A stretch of DNA of 64,000 bases. It comes from Gammaproteobacteria bacterium. Lineage in GTDB: Bacteria; Pseudomonadota; Gammaproteobacteria; JAJPIJ01. Position 1 is the first letter of the stretch. Each line of letters begins with the position of its first letter. The notes under the pieces were generated by a model. That model did not search any database. It was not told the origin of the DNA and saw only the letters and a list, made by a program, of their open reading frames with translations. This document shows positions 49,884 to 60,258 of this stretch, in pieces. The position numbers were made by a program, and so were the translations under genes. The stretch spans positions 94,734 through 158,733 of the forward strand of contig JAJPIJ010000046.1 of assembly GCA_021324815.1 (NCBI GenBank), given 5' to 3'.

Positions 49884-50924
49884 TCAAGGGCAGGGGTTGG
49901 GATGGCGTGTGTGGACCGCCTCGATTTCGTTGAGCAATTCCGCCGGCAGCGTCATGTCGATGGTGGCGACGTTGGCCTTGAGCTGCTCCATCTTGGTCGC
50001 GCCGATGATGGTCGAGGTCAGGAACGGCCGCGAGTTGACGTAGGCGATGGCCATCTGCGCTAGAGTGAGATCGTATTTCTTTGCCAGCGCGGCGTAGGCC
50101 TCGGTGGCCGCCAGCCCCGCGGGCGTCAAATAGCGCTTGAATTGATCGAACAGCGTGAGCCGCGCGCCGGCGGGACGCGCGCCGCCGATGTACTTGCCGG
50201 ACAGCACGCCGAATCCCAGCGGCGAGTAGGCCATCAGACCCACTTTTTCACGGTGCGCCACCTCGGCGAGCCCGATTTCAAAGGTGCGGTTGAGCAGGTT
50301 GTAGGGGTTTTGCACGGTGACCAGCCGCGGCCCGCCGGTGCGCCCCGCGATCTCCAGCAGTTTCATCACGCCCCACGGCGTGTCGTTGCACACGCCGATG
50401 TGGCGCACCTTGCCGCTCTTCACGCAGTCGCCCAGCACCGAAAGAGTCTCCTCAAGCGGTGTGGCGTCACTGTCGTCCTCGGGCGTGTAGCCGAGCCTGC
50501 CGAAGAAGTTCGTCTTGCGATCCGGCCAGTGGAGCAAATACAAATCCACGTAATCGGTTTGCAGGTGTTTGAGACTCCCGTTCAGCGCCGCCTCGATGTT
50601 AGCGCGATTGAGCCGCGCGCGGCCTTCGCGGATCCACGGCAGCCAGGTGCTCCTGCCCACCACCTTGGTCGCGAGCACGATCTTGTCGCGATCCCCGCGC
50701 CCCTTGAGCCAGCGGCCGATGAACTCCTCGGTGCGGCCACAAGTCTCCGCCCTGGGCGCGACCGGGTAGAGTTCGGCGGTGTCGATGAAGTTGATGCCCT
50801 GGGCCAGCGCGTAATCGAGTTGCTCGCGCGCCTCGGCCTCGGTGTTCTGCTCGCCGAAATTCATGGTGCCAAGGCACAGCCGGCTGACCTTGATGCCGGT
50901 GTCACCGAGCGGCGCGTATTTCAT
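49884..50924 (-). CDS. Aldo/keto reductase (Tas-like)
   Basis: A 346-residue NADPH-dependent TIM-barrel oxidoreductase. The tetrad residues are visible: Asp and Tyr in FIDTAELYP, Lys in VLATKVVG and His in YLLHWPD; the cofactor region STIIGATKMEQLKAN is near the C terminus. The YPVAPRAETCGRTEEFIGRWLK segment after the catalytic Tyr is typical of the Tas subfamily. The physiological substrate is unknown. Start ATG 50924 has GGAGGGATC in front. Confidence 0.93.
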   Translation of the reverse strand: MKYAPLGDTGIKVSRLCLGTMNFGEQNTEAEAREQLDYALAQGINFIDTAELYPVAPRAETCGRTEEFIGRWLKGRGDRDKIVLATKVVGRSTWLPWIREGRARLNRANIEAALNGSLKHLQTDYVDLYLLHWPDRKTNFFGRLGYTPEDDSDATPLEETLSVLGDCVKSGKVRHIGVCNDTPWGVMKLLEIAGRTGGPRLVTVQNPYNLLNRTFEIGLAEVAHREKVGLMAYSPLGFGVLSGKYIGGARPAGARLTLFDQFKRYLTPAGLAATEAYAALAKKYDLTLAQMAIAYVNSRPFLTSTIIGATKMEQLKANVATIDMTLPAELLNEIEAVHTRHPNPCP

Positions 50925-51006
50925 GATCCCTCCGTTCAAAACGTTTGTGCGCATTATAACCATGCCGAGGCTTTCCTAATCCCCGCCCTGCCCCCACAAT
51001 AGCGGC

Positions 51007-52044
51007 ATGGAGACGCTGACGCTGACCCGGCCGGACGACATGCACGTGCATCTGCGCGACGGCGCGCTCATGGCGGGCGTGCTGGCGGACACGGCGGCGC
51101 GATTCGCGCGCGCCATCGTCATGCCGAATCTGAAGCCGCCGGTCGTGACCGTGGCGCAGGCCCGCGCCTACCGCGATCGGATCATGGCCGCTCTGCCCGG
51201 GGGCGCCGACTTCACGCCGCTGATGACCCTGTATCTCACCGACAGCACGCCGCCGTCGGAGATCAAGGCCGCGGCCGCCAGTGGCTTCGTACATGCGGTG
51301 AAATACTATCCGGCCGGCGCGACTACGAATTCCGACGAGGGCGTGACCGCGATGGCGAAGGTCACGCCGGCGCTGGAGGAGATGCAGCGCGCCGGGCTGC
51401 CGCTCCTGGTCCACGGCGAGGTGACGGATGCCCACGTCGACGTCTTCGATCGCGAGCGGGTTTTCATCGAGCACGTCCTGCAACCGCTGGTGCGCGATTT
51501 CCCGGCATTGAAAATCGTGTTCGAGCACGTCACCACGGGGGAGGCCGTGGATTTCGTGCTGGACGCGCCGGCGAATATCGCGGCCACCCTCACCGCGCAC
51601 CACCTGCTCCTGAATCGCAACGCCATGCTGGCCGGCGGCATGCGGCCGCATCATTATTGCGCGCCGGTGCCGAAGCGCGAGCGGGACCGCGAGGCGCTGG
51701 TGCGCGCCGCCGTGAGCGGCAATCCGAAGTTTTTTCTCGGCACCGACAGCGCGCCGCACGCGCGCCACGCCAAGGAATCCGCCTGCGGCTGCGCCGGCAT
51801 CTACACCGCGCACGCCGCCATCGAGCTGTACGCCGGGGTGTTCGAACAGGCCGGCGCGCTCGACAAACTGGAGGGTTTCGCCAGTTTTTACGGTGCCGGT
51901 TTCTATGGCCTGCCGCGCAACCAGGGCAAGATCACGCTGAAGCGCGAAAGCTGGCGCGTGCCGGATTCACTGCCGTTCGGCGAACATACGCTGGTGCCGT
52001 TCCGCGCCGGGGGAGAATGCACGTGGAAACTGTCGAAGACCTGA
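51007..52044 (+). CDS. pyrC: Dihydroorotase
   Basis: PyrC closes carbamoyl aspartate to dihydroorotate in pyrimidine synthesis. The 345-residue product is a type II dihydroorotase: the metal ligands HVHLRDG at residue 14, the carboxylated Lys in [14 protein letters not shown], His in LLVHGEV and in [13 protein letters not shown], and Asp in [15 protein letters not shown]. It starts at ATG 51007 and overlaps rnt by 28 nt. The same gene pair is typical of gammaproteobacteria. Confidence 0.96.
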   Translation: METLTLTRPDDMHVHLRDGALMAGVLADTAARFARAIVMPNLKPPVVTVAQARAYRDRIMAALPGGADFTPLMTLYLTDSTPPSEIKAAAASGFVHAVKYYPAGATTNSDEGVTAMAKVTPALEEMQRAGLPLLVHGEVTDAHVDVFDRERVFIEHVLQPLVRDFPALKIVFEHVTTGEAVDFVLDAPANIAATLTAHHLLLNRNAMLAGGMRPHHYCAPVPKRERDREALVRAAVSGNPKFFLGTDSAPHARHAKESACGCAGIYTAHAAIELYAGVFEQAGALDKLEGFASFYGAGFYGLPRNQGKITLKRESWRVPDSLPFGEHTLVPFRAGGECTWKLSKT

Positions 52045-52685
52045 TCGAACCCATCGAGCCGGCCAGCCCGCGCACGCCGGTGGCGCGCCGCTTCCGCGGC
52101 TTCCTGCCGGTGGTGGTGGACGTCGAGACCGCGGGTTTCGATCCGATCAAGAACGCCCTGCTCGAAATCGCCGCCGTGCTGCTGCGGATCAACGCCAAAG
52201 GCCGCTGGGAGCGCGGCGAGACGTTGCATTCGCATGTGCTGCCCTTCGAGGGCGCCAGGCTCGACCCCGAGGCGCTGAAATTCAACGGCATCGATCCGTA
52301 TCATCCCTTCCGCATGGCGCTGCCGGAGAAGGAGGCGCTGGAGAAGATTTTCAGGCCGGTGCGGCAGGAAATCGAGAAACAGGGGTGCAGCCGCGCCATC
52401 CTGGTCGGCCACAACGCCTTTTTCGATCTGGCGTTCGTGAAGGCGGCTGCGGAGCGCTGCAAGATCAAGCGCAGCCCGTTTCACTCCTTCACCACGCTGG
52501 ACACCGCCTCGCTCGCGGGGCTGGCCTACGGCCAGACCGTGCTGGCGCGGGCCGCCAAGGCGGCGGGGCTGGAGTGGAACTCAGGACGTGCGCATTCGGC
52601 GATCTACGACGCCGAGCTGACCGCCGATCTGTTCTGCGCCATCGTCAACCGCTGGGACGCCCTGACAGGTGATCCGAAGACGTAG
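52017..52685 (+). CDS. rnt: Ribonuclease T
   Basis: RNase T is a DEDD exonuclease that trims tRNA, 5S and 23S rRNA 3' ends. The 222-residue product has Exo[13 protein letters not shown], Exo[14 protein letters not shown] and Exo[17 protein letters not shown], plus the [11 protein letters not shown] strand. Start ATG 52017 lies inside pyrC; GTG 52023 has better spacing to the GGGGGAG sequence and is the alternative. The first 25 residues before the DEDD core are longer than in E. coli. Confidence 0.92.
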   Translation: MHVETVEDLIEPIEPASPRTPVARRFRGFLPVVVDVETAGFDPIKNALLEIAAVLLRINAKGRWERGETLHSHVLPFEGARLDPEALKFNGIDPYHPFRMALPEKEALEKIFRPVRQEIEKQGCSRAILVGHNAFFDLAFVKAAAERCKIKRSPFHSFTTLDTASLAGLAYGQTVLARAAKAAGLEWNSGRAHSAIYDAELTADLFCAIVNRWDALTGDPKT

Positions 52686-52688
52686 TGT

Positions 52689-54014
52689 TTATGCTTTGCA
52701 GTAAAGACGGTCGCGCCAGAGATGGGCGGCGGCGGTGATGGCGGGCACGTCAAGAGTCAGAAGTTCGCGTTGTTTCAACAGTTGCCGCCCGGCGACCCAG
52801 ACGTCGGTGACCTGCTGGCGGGAGGCGGCATAGACGATCTGCGAGATCGGATCGTGCACGGGCTGCGTTTCCGGCGGACTTAAATCGACCGCGATCACGT
52901 CCGCCGCCTTGCCGGCCACGAGCGAGCCCGTGAGTTCGTCGATGCCGAGCGCGCGGGCGCCGTTGACCGTGGCCATGCGCAGGGCCTGCGCCGCCGGGAC
53001 AGTGGTGGCGTCGTTGGCCACGGCCTTGGCGAGCAGCGCGGCGGTGCGCATCTCGCCGAACAGGTCGAGGTCATTGTTGCTGGCGGCGCCGTCGGTGCCG
53101 AGCGCGACATTGACGCCGGCCTTGACGAGCGCGGACACGGGGCAGAAGCCGCTGGCGAGCTTGAGATTGGACTCCGGGCAGTGGATGACATGCGCGCCCT
53201 GCGCGGCAATCAGCGCGATCTCGTGCGGCTCCAGTTGCGTCATGTGCACGGCCAGCAACTGCGGCGAGATCAGACCGAGGCGCTCCAATCTTTTTAATGG
53301 ACGCTCGCCGGTTTCGGCCTGCGCCTCGCGGACCTCGCCGGGGGTCTCGTGCAGATGGATGCTGATCGGCACGTTGAGTTCGCCGGCCAGCGTGGCGATG
53401 CGCCGGAAGGCGTCGTCGCCGACGGTGTAGGGCGCATGCGGCGCGAAGGCCGTGCGGATGAGCGCATGATCGCGGTATTCATCGTGCAGCTTAAGGCCCT
53501 TTTTGAAATACTCGTCGACGTGCGCGGCGTAGGCGGAGGGGAGGTCGATGACGATCATGCCGATCGTGGCGCGCATGCCCGCCTCGGCGGCGGCGCGCGC
53601 GGTTTCCTCCGGGAAGAAATACATGTCGTTGAAGCAGGTGACCCCGCCGCGCAGCATCTCGGCGATGGCCAGCCGGCTGCCGTCGCGCACGAACTCCGGG
53701 CTCACCCATCTGGCCTCGGCGGGCCAGATGTGGTTGCGCAGCCAGTCCATGAGCGCCCGATCGTCGGCGTAGCCGCGCAACAGGTTCATGGCGGCGTGGG
53801 TGTGGGCATTGATGAGGCCGGGGAGCAGGGCGTGGCCGGGCAGGCGCACGGTTTCGCGCGCCTCAAAGCGCTCCGCGGCTTGGGCTTCGGGCAGCAGGGC
53901 GATGATGCGGCCTTGATCGACGGCCAGTGCGTGCTGCTCGAGGACGGCGCCCTCCGGTTCGACGGGGATGACCCAGCGTGCGGTCAGCAGGAGGTCGATG
54001 GAGTTGGGCGGCAT
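52689..54014 (-). CDS. mtaD: Methylthioadenosine/S-adenosylhomocysteine deaminase-type amidohydrolase
   Basis: A 441-residue TRZ/ATZ-family zinc hydrolase. Metal ligands: LINAHTHAAMNLLRG, HLHETPGE, HCPESNLKLASG and LGTDGAASNNDLDL. It lies beside mtnA and is divergent from it; in pseudomonads the same neighbour deaminates methylthioadenosine to methylthioinosine in sulfur salvage. Specificity for MTA, SAH or 5'-deoxyadenosine cannot be told from these motifs. It converges on rnt with a 3-nt gap. Confidence 0.88.
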   Translation of the reverse strand: MPPNSIDLLLTARWVIPVEPEGAVLEQHALAVDQGRIIALLPEAQAAERFEARETVRLPGHALLPGLINAHTHAAMNLLRGYADDRALMDWLRNHIWPAEARWVSPEFVRDGSRLAIAEMLRGGVTCFNDMYFFPEETARAAAEAGMRATIGMIVIDLPSAYAAHVDEYFKKGLKLHDEYRDHALIRTAFAPHAPYTVGDDAFRRIATLAGELNVPISIHLHETPGEVREAQAETGERPLKRLERLGLISPQLLAVHMTQLEPHEIALIAAQGAHVIHCPESNLKLASGFCPVSALVKAGVNVALGTDGAASNNDLDLFGEMRTAALLAKAVANDATTVPAAQALRMATVNGARALGIDELTGSLVAGKAADVIAVDLSPPETQPVHDPISQIVYAASRQQVTDVWVAGRQLLKQRELLTLDVPAITAAAHLWRDRLYCKA

Positions 54015-54037
54015 GAGCGGGTATTGTACAGGCTGAA

Positions 54038-55111
54038 ATGAATCGCGGAGAGGTGCACGTGGAGCAGTCTTCTGCCGCTCAGGAATCCTTCCGTGCAGTG
54101 GAATGGCGTGATGGCGCCCTGCAACTGCTGGACCAGCGCCTGCTGCCGCAGCGCGAGGAATACCTCACCCTGAAAACCGCGCCGGACGTCGCCCAGGCCA
54201 TCCATGACATGGCGGTGCGGGGCGCACCGGCCATCGGCATCGCCGCGGCCTACGGCGTGGTGCTGGCCGCGCGCGCGGCCTGGCAGCGCGCCGGCAATGG
54301 CTGGCGGGAGGCCATCGAGGCGGATTTGGCGCATCTGGCCGCGGCGCGTCCCACGGCCGTCAATCTGCGCTGGGCCATCAAGCGCATGCGCGGCCGGTTC
54401 AACGCCATCCAGGGGGAACCGGAGGCGGCGCTGCTGGCGGAGGCACGCGCCATACACGATGAAGATCGCGCCGCCAATTTCAAAATGGCCCGCCTGGGCG
54501 CCGGCTGGCTGCCGCCCGATGCCGCGGTGCTCACGCATTGCAACGCCGGTGCGCTGGCGACCGGCGGTTACGGCACCGCGCTCGGCGTCATCCGCGCCGC
54601 CCATGCCCGCGGCGCGCTCAAGGCGGTGTATGTGAATGAAACGCGGCCGTGGCTGCAGGGCGCGCGGCTGACAGCTTGGGAGCTGTTGCGCGACGGCATA
54701 CCGGTGACGCTGCTGGCCGACGCCGCCGCCGCGCATCTGATGGCGACGAGGGGCATCGATTGCGTGATCGTGGGCGCCGATCGCATCGCCGCCAACGGCG
54801 ACACCGCGAACAAAATAGGCACCTACATGCTGGCGCTCTCGGCGCGCGCGCACGGCGTGAAATTCATGGTGGTGGCCCCTGGCTCGACCTTCGATCTGTC
54901 CCTCGACAGCGGCCGCGATATTCCGGTGGAGGCGCGCGACGCGGCGGAGGTGCTGCGCCACGGAGGCCGGCCCGTGGCGGCGGCCGGCGCGACGGCCTGG
55001 AACCCCGTTTTCGACGTGACGCCGGCGGGGCTTATCGACGTCATCGTGACCGAAAAAGGCCTCATTGAGCGGCCCGACGCCGCGCGCGTGGCGGCCGTGA
55101 TCGGAGGTTGA
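54038..55111 (+). CDS. mtnA: Methylthioribose-1-phosphate isomerase
   Basis: MtnA isomerises methylthioribose 1-phosphate to methylthioribulose 1-phosphate in methionine salvage. The 357-residue product has [37 protein letters not shown] with the catalytic Cys, [14 protein letters not shown] and [20 protein letters not shown] with the catalytic Asp. The N terminus has about 15 extra residues; ATG 54038 is 23 bp from the divergent deaminase gene. A strong terminator follows. Confidence 0.95.
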   Translation: MNRGEVHVEQSSAAQESFRAVEWRDGALQLLDQRLLPQREEYLTLKTAPDVAQAIHDMAVRGAPAIGIAAAYGVVLAARAAWQRAGNGWREAIEADLAHLAAARPTAVNLRWAIKRMRGRFNAIQGEPEAALLAEARAIHDEDRAANFKMARLGAGWLPPDAAVLTHCNAGALATGGYGTALGVIRAAHARGALKAVYVNETRPWLQGARLTAWELLRDGIPVTLLADAAAAHLMATRGIDCVIVGADRIAANGDTANKIGTYMLALSARAHGVKFMVVAPGSTFDLSLDSGRDIPVEARDAAEVLRHGGRPVAAAGATAWNPVFDVTPAGLIDVIVTEKGLIERPDAARVAAVIGG

Positions 55112-55173
55112 AAATCACGCAAATTTTCAGTGCACGGCGGCCTCGTGCGTGGTAGAATTTTCCCCTTGAAAAT

Positions 55174-55203
55174 GCGCCGTGGAACCCACGGCGCGTTTTG
55201 TTT
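55174..55203 (+). terminator. Strong Rho-independent terminator after mtnA
   Basis: GCGCCGTGG, AAC, CCACGGCGC is a perfect 9-bp stem followed by GTTTTGTTT. It separates mtnA from gyrA. The remaining 85 bp before gyrA must contain the gyrA promoter; no clear hexamers were recognised. Confidence 0.85.
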
Positions 55204-55288
55204 GAAAGCTCTTTAAAATCATGCTGTTAAACTCTCTTACTGCGTTCAAAAATGACCCCCTTGAAATGGCGGGTTGAAAACGGCCCGC

Positions 55289-57883
55289 ATGACTGAGTTC
55301 GCCCGACAGCTTCTGCCGGTCAACATCGAAGACGAGATGCGGCAGTCCTACATGGACTACGCCATGAGCGTCATCGTCGGCCGCGCGCTGCCCGACGTGC
55401 GCGACGGTCTCAAGCCCGTGCACCGGCGCGTGCTCTATTCCATGCACGAACTCGGCAACGACTGGAACAAGCCCTACAAGAAATCGGCGCGCGTGGTCGG
55501 CGACGTGATCGGCAAATACCACCCCCACGGCGACACGGCGGTGTACGACACCATCGTGCGCATGGCGCAGGACTTCTCGCTGCGCTACCTGCTGGTGGAC
55601 GGGCAGGGCAATTTCGGCTCGGTGGACGGCGACAATCCCGCCGCCATGCGCTACACCGAGGTGCGCATGGCGCGCATCGCCCACGAGTTGCTGGCCGACC
55701 TCGACAAGGAAACCGTCAATTTCACGCCGAACTACGACGGCTCGGAGCAGGAGCCCGCCATCCTGCCGGCGAAATTCCCCAACCTGCTGGTCAATGGTTC
55801 CTCCGGCATCGCGGTCGGCATGGCCACCAACATTCCGCCGCACAACCTGCGCGAGATCGTCAGCGCCTGCATCGCGGTGATCGACCGGCCGGAGATCAGC
55901 ATCGAGGAACTGATGCAGCTCGTGCCGGGGCCGGACTTCCCCACCGCCGGCATCATCAGCGGCACGGCGGGCATCCGCGAGGCCTACCGCACCGGCCGCG
56001 GCCGCATCTTCGTGCGCGCCCGCACCGCCTTCGAGGCCTATGGCAGCGACGACGACAAGGAGCGCATCGTGGTCACCGAGCTGCCCTACATGGTCAACAA
56101 GGCCCGGCTGCTCGAACGCATCGCCGAGCTGGTCAAGGACAAGAAGATCGAGGGCATCCGCGAGCTGCGCGACGAGTCCGACAAGGACGGCATGCGCATG
56201 GTCATCGAGCTGAAGCGCGGCGAGGTAGCCGAGGTCGTGCTGAACAACCTCTACAAGCACACGCAGATGCAGGAGGTGTACGGCATCAACTGCGTGGCGT
56301 TGTCCGGCGGCCAGCCGAGGCTGCTCAACCTGAAGCAGATGATCGAGGCGTTCGTGAGCCACCGCCGCGAGGTGGTGACCCGCCGCACCGTTTACGATTT
56401 GCGCAAGGCCCGCGAACGCGCCCACAAGCTGGAGGGCCTGGCCATCGCGCTCGCCAATATCGACGCCGTCATCGCGCTGATCAAGGCCAGTCCGAATCCA
56501 GCGGAGGCCAGACAGGGACTGGTGGCCAGGGTGTGGCCGCCGGGCATGGTGGTGCAGATGCTGCAACGCGCCGGCGCCGATGCCTCGCGGCCCGAGGACC
56601 TGGCGCCGGAACTGGGACTGTCCGCCGACGGCTACCGGCTCTCCGAGGTGCAGGCCCAGGAGATCCTCGATCTCAAGCTGCACCGGCTGACCGGCCTCGA
56701 GCAGGACAAGATCCTGAAGGAATACGAGGAGGTGCTGGTCACGATTGCCGATCTGCGCGACATCCTCGGCCGGCCCGAGCGGCTGATGCAGGTGATCCGC
56801 GATGAATTGAACGACATGCGCGAGAAGTACGGCGACGACCGCCGCACCGAGATCGTCGACGATCATCAGGACTTGAACGATGAGGACCTGATCGCGCCGG
56901 AGGAGGTGGTGGTGACGCTGTCGCATGCCGGCTATGCCAAGTCGCAGCCGGTGGACGTGTACCGCTCGCAGCGCCGCGGCGGCAGGGGCCGCATCGCCGC
57001 CACCACGCGCGAGGAGGACTTCGTCGAGAAACTGTTCGTGGCCAACACCCACGACATGGTGTTGTGCTTCTCCAGCCGCGGCAAGATTTACTGGATCAAG
57101 GTGTGGCAGCTGCCGCAGGCGGGCCCGACGGCGCGCGGCAAGCCGATCGTGAACGTGCTGCCGCTCTCGGAAGGCGAGCGCATCACGGCGCTCTTGCCCA
57201 TCAAGGAATTCGCCGGGGATCGCTACGTGTTCATGGCGACCCAGCAGGGCACCGTGAAAAAAACGGCGCTTTCGGAGTATTCGCGGCCGCGGCCGTCGGG
57301 CATCATCGCCGTCGATCTGCCGGAGGACGACGCCCTCGTGGGCGTGGCGCTGACCGACGGCAAACAGGACATCATGCTGTTCAACAACGCCGGCAAAGCC
57401 ATCCGCTTCAGCGAGGACGACGTGCGGCCGATGGGCCGCACCGCCCGTGGCGTGCGCGGCATGCGTCTGGCGGAGGGCCAGCGGGTGATTGCGCTCATCA
57501 TCGCCGAGCCCTACAGCACCATCCTCACCACGACGCAGAACGGCTACGGCAAGCGCAGCCCGGTGGAGGACTACCCCGTGCACGGCCGCGGCGGCCAGGG
57601 CGTGATCTCCATCCAGACCACGGAGCGCAACGGCGAGGTGGTGGCGGCGGTCTCGGTCACCGATGACGACGAAGTCATGTTGATCAGCGATTCCGGCACG
57701 CTGGTGCGTACGCCGGCCGGCGGCATCTCGGTGATGGGCCGCAACACGAAGGGCGTGCGCCTCATCAACCTGGCCGAGGGCGAGAAGCTGGTGGGCGTGG
57801 AGCGCATCGTGGAGCGGATGGAAAACGGCAACGGCAACGGCGATGGCGGCGAACCCCCATCGAACGGGGACGTAAAATCCTGA
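55289..57883 (+). CDS. gyrA: DNA gyrase subunit A
   Basis: GyrA is the breakage-reunion subunit of gyrase, which introduces negative supercoils. The 864-residue product has the conserved N terminus [35 protein letters not shown] pattern, the active-site Tyr in AMRYTEVRM, and a C-terminal beta-pinwheel with the GyrA-box RRGGRGR (QRRGGRG). In the quinolone region it reads [13 protein letters not shown]: Thr at the position of E. coli Ser83, with Asp87 kept, as in wild-type pseudomonads. Start ATG 55289 matches the family; 55274 adds five residues. pheA follows after 11 bp. Confidence 0.98.
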   Translation: MTEFARQLLPVNIEDEMRQSYMDYAMSVIVGRALPDVRDGLKPVHRRVLYSMHELGNDWNKPYKKSARVVGDVIGKYHPHGDTAVYDTIVRMAQDFSLRYLLVDGQGNFGSVDGDNPAAMRYTEVRMARIAHELLADLDKETVNFTPNYDGSEQEPAILPAKFPNLLVNGSSGIAVGMATNIPPHNLREIVSACIAVIDRPEISIEELMQLVPGPDFPTAGIISGTAGIREAYRTGRGRIFVRARTAFEAYGSDDDKERIVVTELPYMVNKARLLERIAELVKDKKIEGIRELRDESDKDGMRMVIELKRGEVAEVVLNNLYKHTQMQEVYGINCVALSGGQPRLLNLKQMIEAFVSHRREVVTRRTVYDLRKARERAHKLEGLAIALANIDAVIALIKASPNPAEARQGLVARVWPPGMVVQMLQRAGADASRPEDLAPELGLSADGYRLSEVQAQEILDLKLHRLTGLEQDKILKEYEEVLVTIADLRDILGRPERLMQVIRDELNDMREKYGDDRRTEIVDDHQDLNDEDLIAPEEVVVTLSHAGYAKSQPVDVYRSQRRGGRGRIAATTREEDFVEKLFVANTHDMVLCFSSRGKIYWIKVWQLPQAGPTARGKPIVNVLPLSEGERITALLPIKEFAGDRYVFMATQQGTVKKTALSEYSRPRPSGIIAVDLPEDDALVGVALTDGKQDIMLFNNAGKAIRFSEDDVRPMGRTARGVRGMRLAEGQRVIALIIAEPYSTILTTTQNGYGKRSPVEDYPVHGRGGQGVISIQTTERNGEVVAAVSVTDDDEVMLISDSGTLVRTPAGGISVMGRNTKGVRLINLAEGEKLVGVERIVERMENGNGNGDGGEPPSNGDVKS

Positions 57884-57894
57884 GCGGACGCGCC

Positions 57895-59001
57895 ATGGGC
57901 AAAAATCGCGGCGGCAGCGGTGGTGAGAATCGCAAATTGGAGTCGCTCCGCGCCCAGATCGACGCGGTGGACGATCAACTGCTGGATTTGATTGCGCGGC
58001 GCGCGGCGCTGGCGCACCAGATCGCCGGCGTCAAGGCGGCGCAGGGCGAGGCCACGCGCTACCGGCCGGAGCGCGAGGCGCAGATCCTGCGGCGGATCAT
58101 CGCGCGCAACCGCGGGCCGCTGGCCGATGAGGAAATCGCCCGCCTGTTCCGCGAGATCATGTCGGCGTGCCTGGCGCTGGAGCAGCCGGTGCGCGTGGCC
58201 TATCTCGGCCCGGCGGGCACCTACACCCAGGCCGCCGCGCTCAAGCATTTCGGCCACTCGGTGCGGACCGCGCCGCACGCCTCCATCGAGGAGGTGTTCC
58301 GGGAGGTGGAGGCGGGCGCCTGCCACTACGGCCTGGTGCCGGTCGAGAACTCCATCGAGGGTGTCATTCATCACACGCTGGACAGCTTCATGCAGTCGCC
58401 GCTCACCATCTGCGGCGAGGTTGAATTGCGCATCCGCCATCACCTGCTGAGCCGGGGCAAAACGCTCCGCGCCGTGAAACGCGTGTACGCGCATGCGCAG
58501 GCGCTGGCCCAGTGCCGGCACTGGCTGGATCGGGAGCTGCCGCACGCCGGGCGCGAGGCGGTGTCCAGCAACGCCGAGGCCGCCCGCCGCGCGGCCGCCA
58601 AGGCCGGCACGGCCGCGATCGCCGGCGAGGCCGCGGCCGAACTCTACGGCCTGCGTTCGCTCGCCGCCGGCATCGAGGACGATCCCTCGAACACCACGCG
58701 CTTTCTGGTGATCGGGCATGACAGCGTGCCGCCCAGCGGCGATGACAAGACTTCGCTCCTGTTCTCCACGCCCAACAAGCCCGGCGCGCTGCACCACGTG
58801 CTGGGCGCCTTCGCCGAGAGCGGCATCAGCATGACGCGCATCGAGTCGCGCCCCTCGCGGCGCGGCATGTGGGATTACTATTTCTTCGTCGACATCGAGG
58901 GCCATGCCGGCACCCCGGCGGTGGCGGCGGCGATCGAGCGGCTGCGCGAACGCGCCGCGATGGTGAAGTTGCTGGGTTCCTATCCCCGCGCTGTTCTTTG
59001 A
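57895..59001 (+). CDS. pheA: Bifunctional chorismate mutase / prephenate dehydratase
   Basis: PheA turns chorismate to prephenate and then phenylpyruvate for phenylalanine. The 368-residue protein has an AroQ chorismate mutase domain (about residues 15-95: LRAQIDAVDDQLLDLIARRAALA), a prephenate dehydratase domain (VAYLGPAGTYTQAAALKHF, then VPVENSIEGVIHHTLD) and a C-terminal ACT domain (about 285-360) with the Phe-binding ESRP motif (RIESRPSR). serC, which usually lies between gyrA and pheA in this order, is absent. Confidence 0.97.
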   Translation: MGKNRGGSGGENRKLESLRAQIDAVDDQLLDLIARRAALAHQIAGVKAAQGEATRYRPEREAQILRRIIARNRGPLADEEIARLFREIMSACLALEQPVRVAYLGPAGTYTQAAALKHFGHSVRTAPHASIEEVFREVEAGACHYGLVPVENSIEGVIHHTLDSFMQSPLTICGEVELRIRHHLLSRGKTLRAVKRVYAHAQALAQCRHWLDRELPHAGREAVSSNAEAARRAAAKAGTAAIAGEAAAELYGLRSLAAGIEDDPSNTTRFLVIGHDSVPPSGDDKTSLLFSTPNKPGALHHVLGAFAESGISMTRIESRPSRRGMWDYYFFVDIEGHAGTPAVAAAIERLRERAAMVKLLGSYPRAVL

Positions 59002-59153
59002 GAACCTATTGCGCTCGGCATGACTGTGTTGCGCAAGGGCTCGAAATCCTCATTGACTAACGGGTCAACTCCGGTTTCTCGCCATTTCGCGCCTTGTCCT
59101 GCCTTCGCTCATCACGGTTCTCGATCCTCCGCATGTATCCCAAAGTTACCTCA

Positions 59154-60254
59154 ATGAATTGCGATTTCTTGGAACTGGCCGTGCCCGGCGTGCGCGAACT
59201 GCAGCCGTACCAGCCCGGCAAGCCGATCGAGGAACTGCAACGTGAATACGGCATCACCGACGTCATCAAGCTCGCCTCCAACGAAAACCCGCTGGGACCG
59301 AGCCCGAAGGCGCTCGCGGTCATTGAAGACGCGGCGCGGGATCTGCACCGCTATCCGGACGGCAGCGGTTTCGCGCTCAAGCAGGCGCTCTCGCGCCACC
59401 TGAAGGTCGACGCCGGCCAGATCACGCTCGGCAACGGCTCCAACGACGTGCTGGAGCTGGTGGCGCGCGCCTTCGTGTCGCCGGGCGACGAGGTGGTTTT
59501 CTCCGAGCACGCCTTCGCCGTGTATCCGCTGGTGACGCTGGCGGCCGGCGGCCGCGCCGTGGTGACGCCGGCGCGCGATTATGGCCATGATCTGGCGGCC
59601 ATGCACGCGGCGCTCACCGCGCAGACGCGCGTGGTATTCATCGCCAACCCGAACAATCCCACCGGCACCTGGATCAGGCGCGAGGCGCTGCATGCCTTCC
59701 TGCGCGCGCTGCCGGCGCACGTGATCGCGGTGGTGGACGAGGCCTATTTCGAGTACGCCGCCGATCCGGAATATCCCGACAGTCTGCGCTGGCTGGGTGA
59801 ATTTCCGAACCTGGTGGTCACGCGCACGTTCTCGAAGATTTACGGTCTGGCCGGCCTGCGCGCCGGCTACGGTGTGTCGCATCCGGAGCTCGCCGAACTG
59901 TTGAACCGCGTGCGCCAGCCCTTCAATGTCAACAGCCTGGCCCTGGCCTGCGCCGCCGCCGCGCTTGATGATCAGGAGCACGTGCGGAGGAGCACGGCCA
60001 TGAACGCACGCGGCATGCGGCAGTTGGAGGAGGGCTTCCGCAAGCTCGATCTCGAATTCATACCCTCCGCCGGCAATTTCATCTGCGTGCGCGTCGGCGA
60101 CGCCGCGGCGGTGTACGAGGCGCTGCTGCGGCAGGGCGTGATCGTGCGCCCCATCGCCAACTACGGCATGCCCGAACACTTGCGGATTACCGTGGGTCTT
60201 GAATCCGAAAATGCGCGCTTGCTCGCGGCGCTGCGCAGGGCGCTGGGGAAATAA
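59154..60254 (+). CDS. hisC: Histidinol-phosphate aminotransferase
   Basis: A 366-residue PLP enzyme of fold type I that transaminates histidinol phosphate and, as in pseudomonads, perhaps aromatic amino acids. Seen: IKLASNENPLGPSPKAL, YPDGSGFALKQAL, FIANPNNPTGTW, VVDEAYFEY and the PLP-Lys motif TRTFSKIYGLAGLRAGYG. Start ATG 59154 agrees with the family; the frame is open to 59094. The setting between pheA and tyrA, instead of a his operon, supports a role in Phe/Tyr synthesis. Confidence 0.95.
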   Translation: MNCDFLELAVPGVRELQPYQPGKPIEELQREYGITDVIKLASNENPLGPSPKALAVIEDAARDLHRYPDGSGFALKQALSRHLKVDAGQITLGNGSNDVLELVARAFVSPGDEVVFSEHAFAVYPLVTLAAGGRAVVTPARDYGHDLAAMHAALTAQTRVVFIANPNNPTGTWIRREALHAFLRALPAHVIAVVDEAYFEYAADPEYPDSLRWLGEFPNLVVTRTFSKIYGLAGLRAGYGVSHPELAELLNRVRQPFNVNSLALACAAAALDDQEHVRRSTAMNARGMRQLEEGFRKLDLEFIPSAGNFICVRVGDAAAVYEALLRQGVIVRPIANYGMPEHLRITVGLESENARLLAALRRALGK

Positions 60255-60258
60255 AGTC

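Noticed and set aside
55127-57583. 818-codon open frame antisense to gyrA
   Set aside because: It mirrors gyrA on the other strand; long antisense frames are common in high-GC genes with codon bias. The translation is Val/His/Asp-rich and shows no domain.
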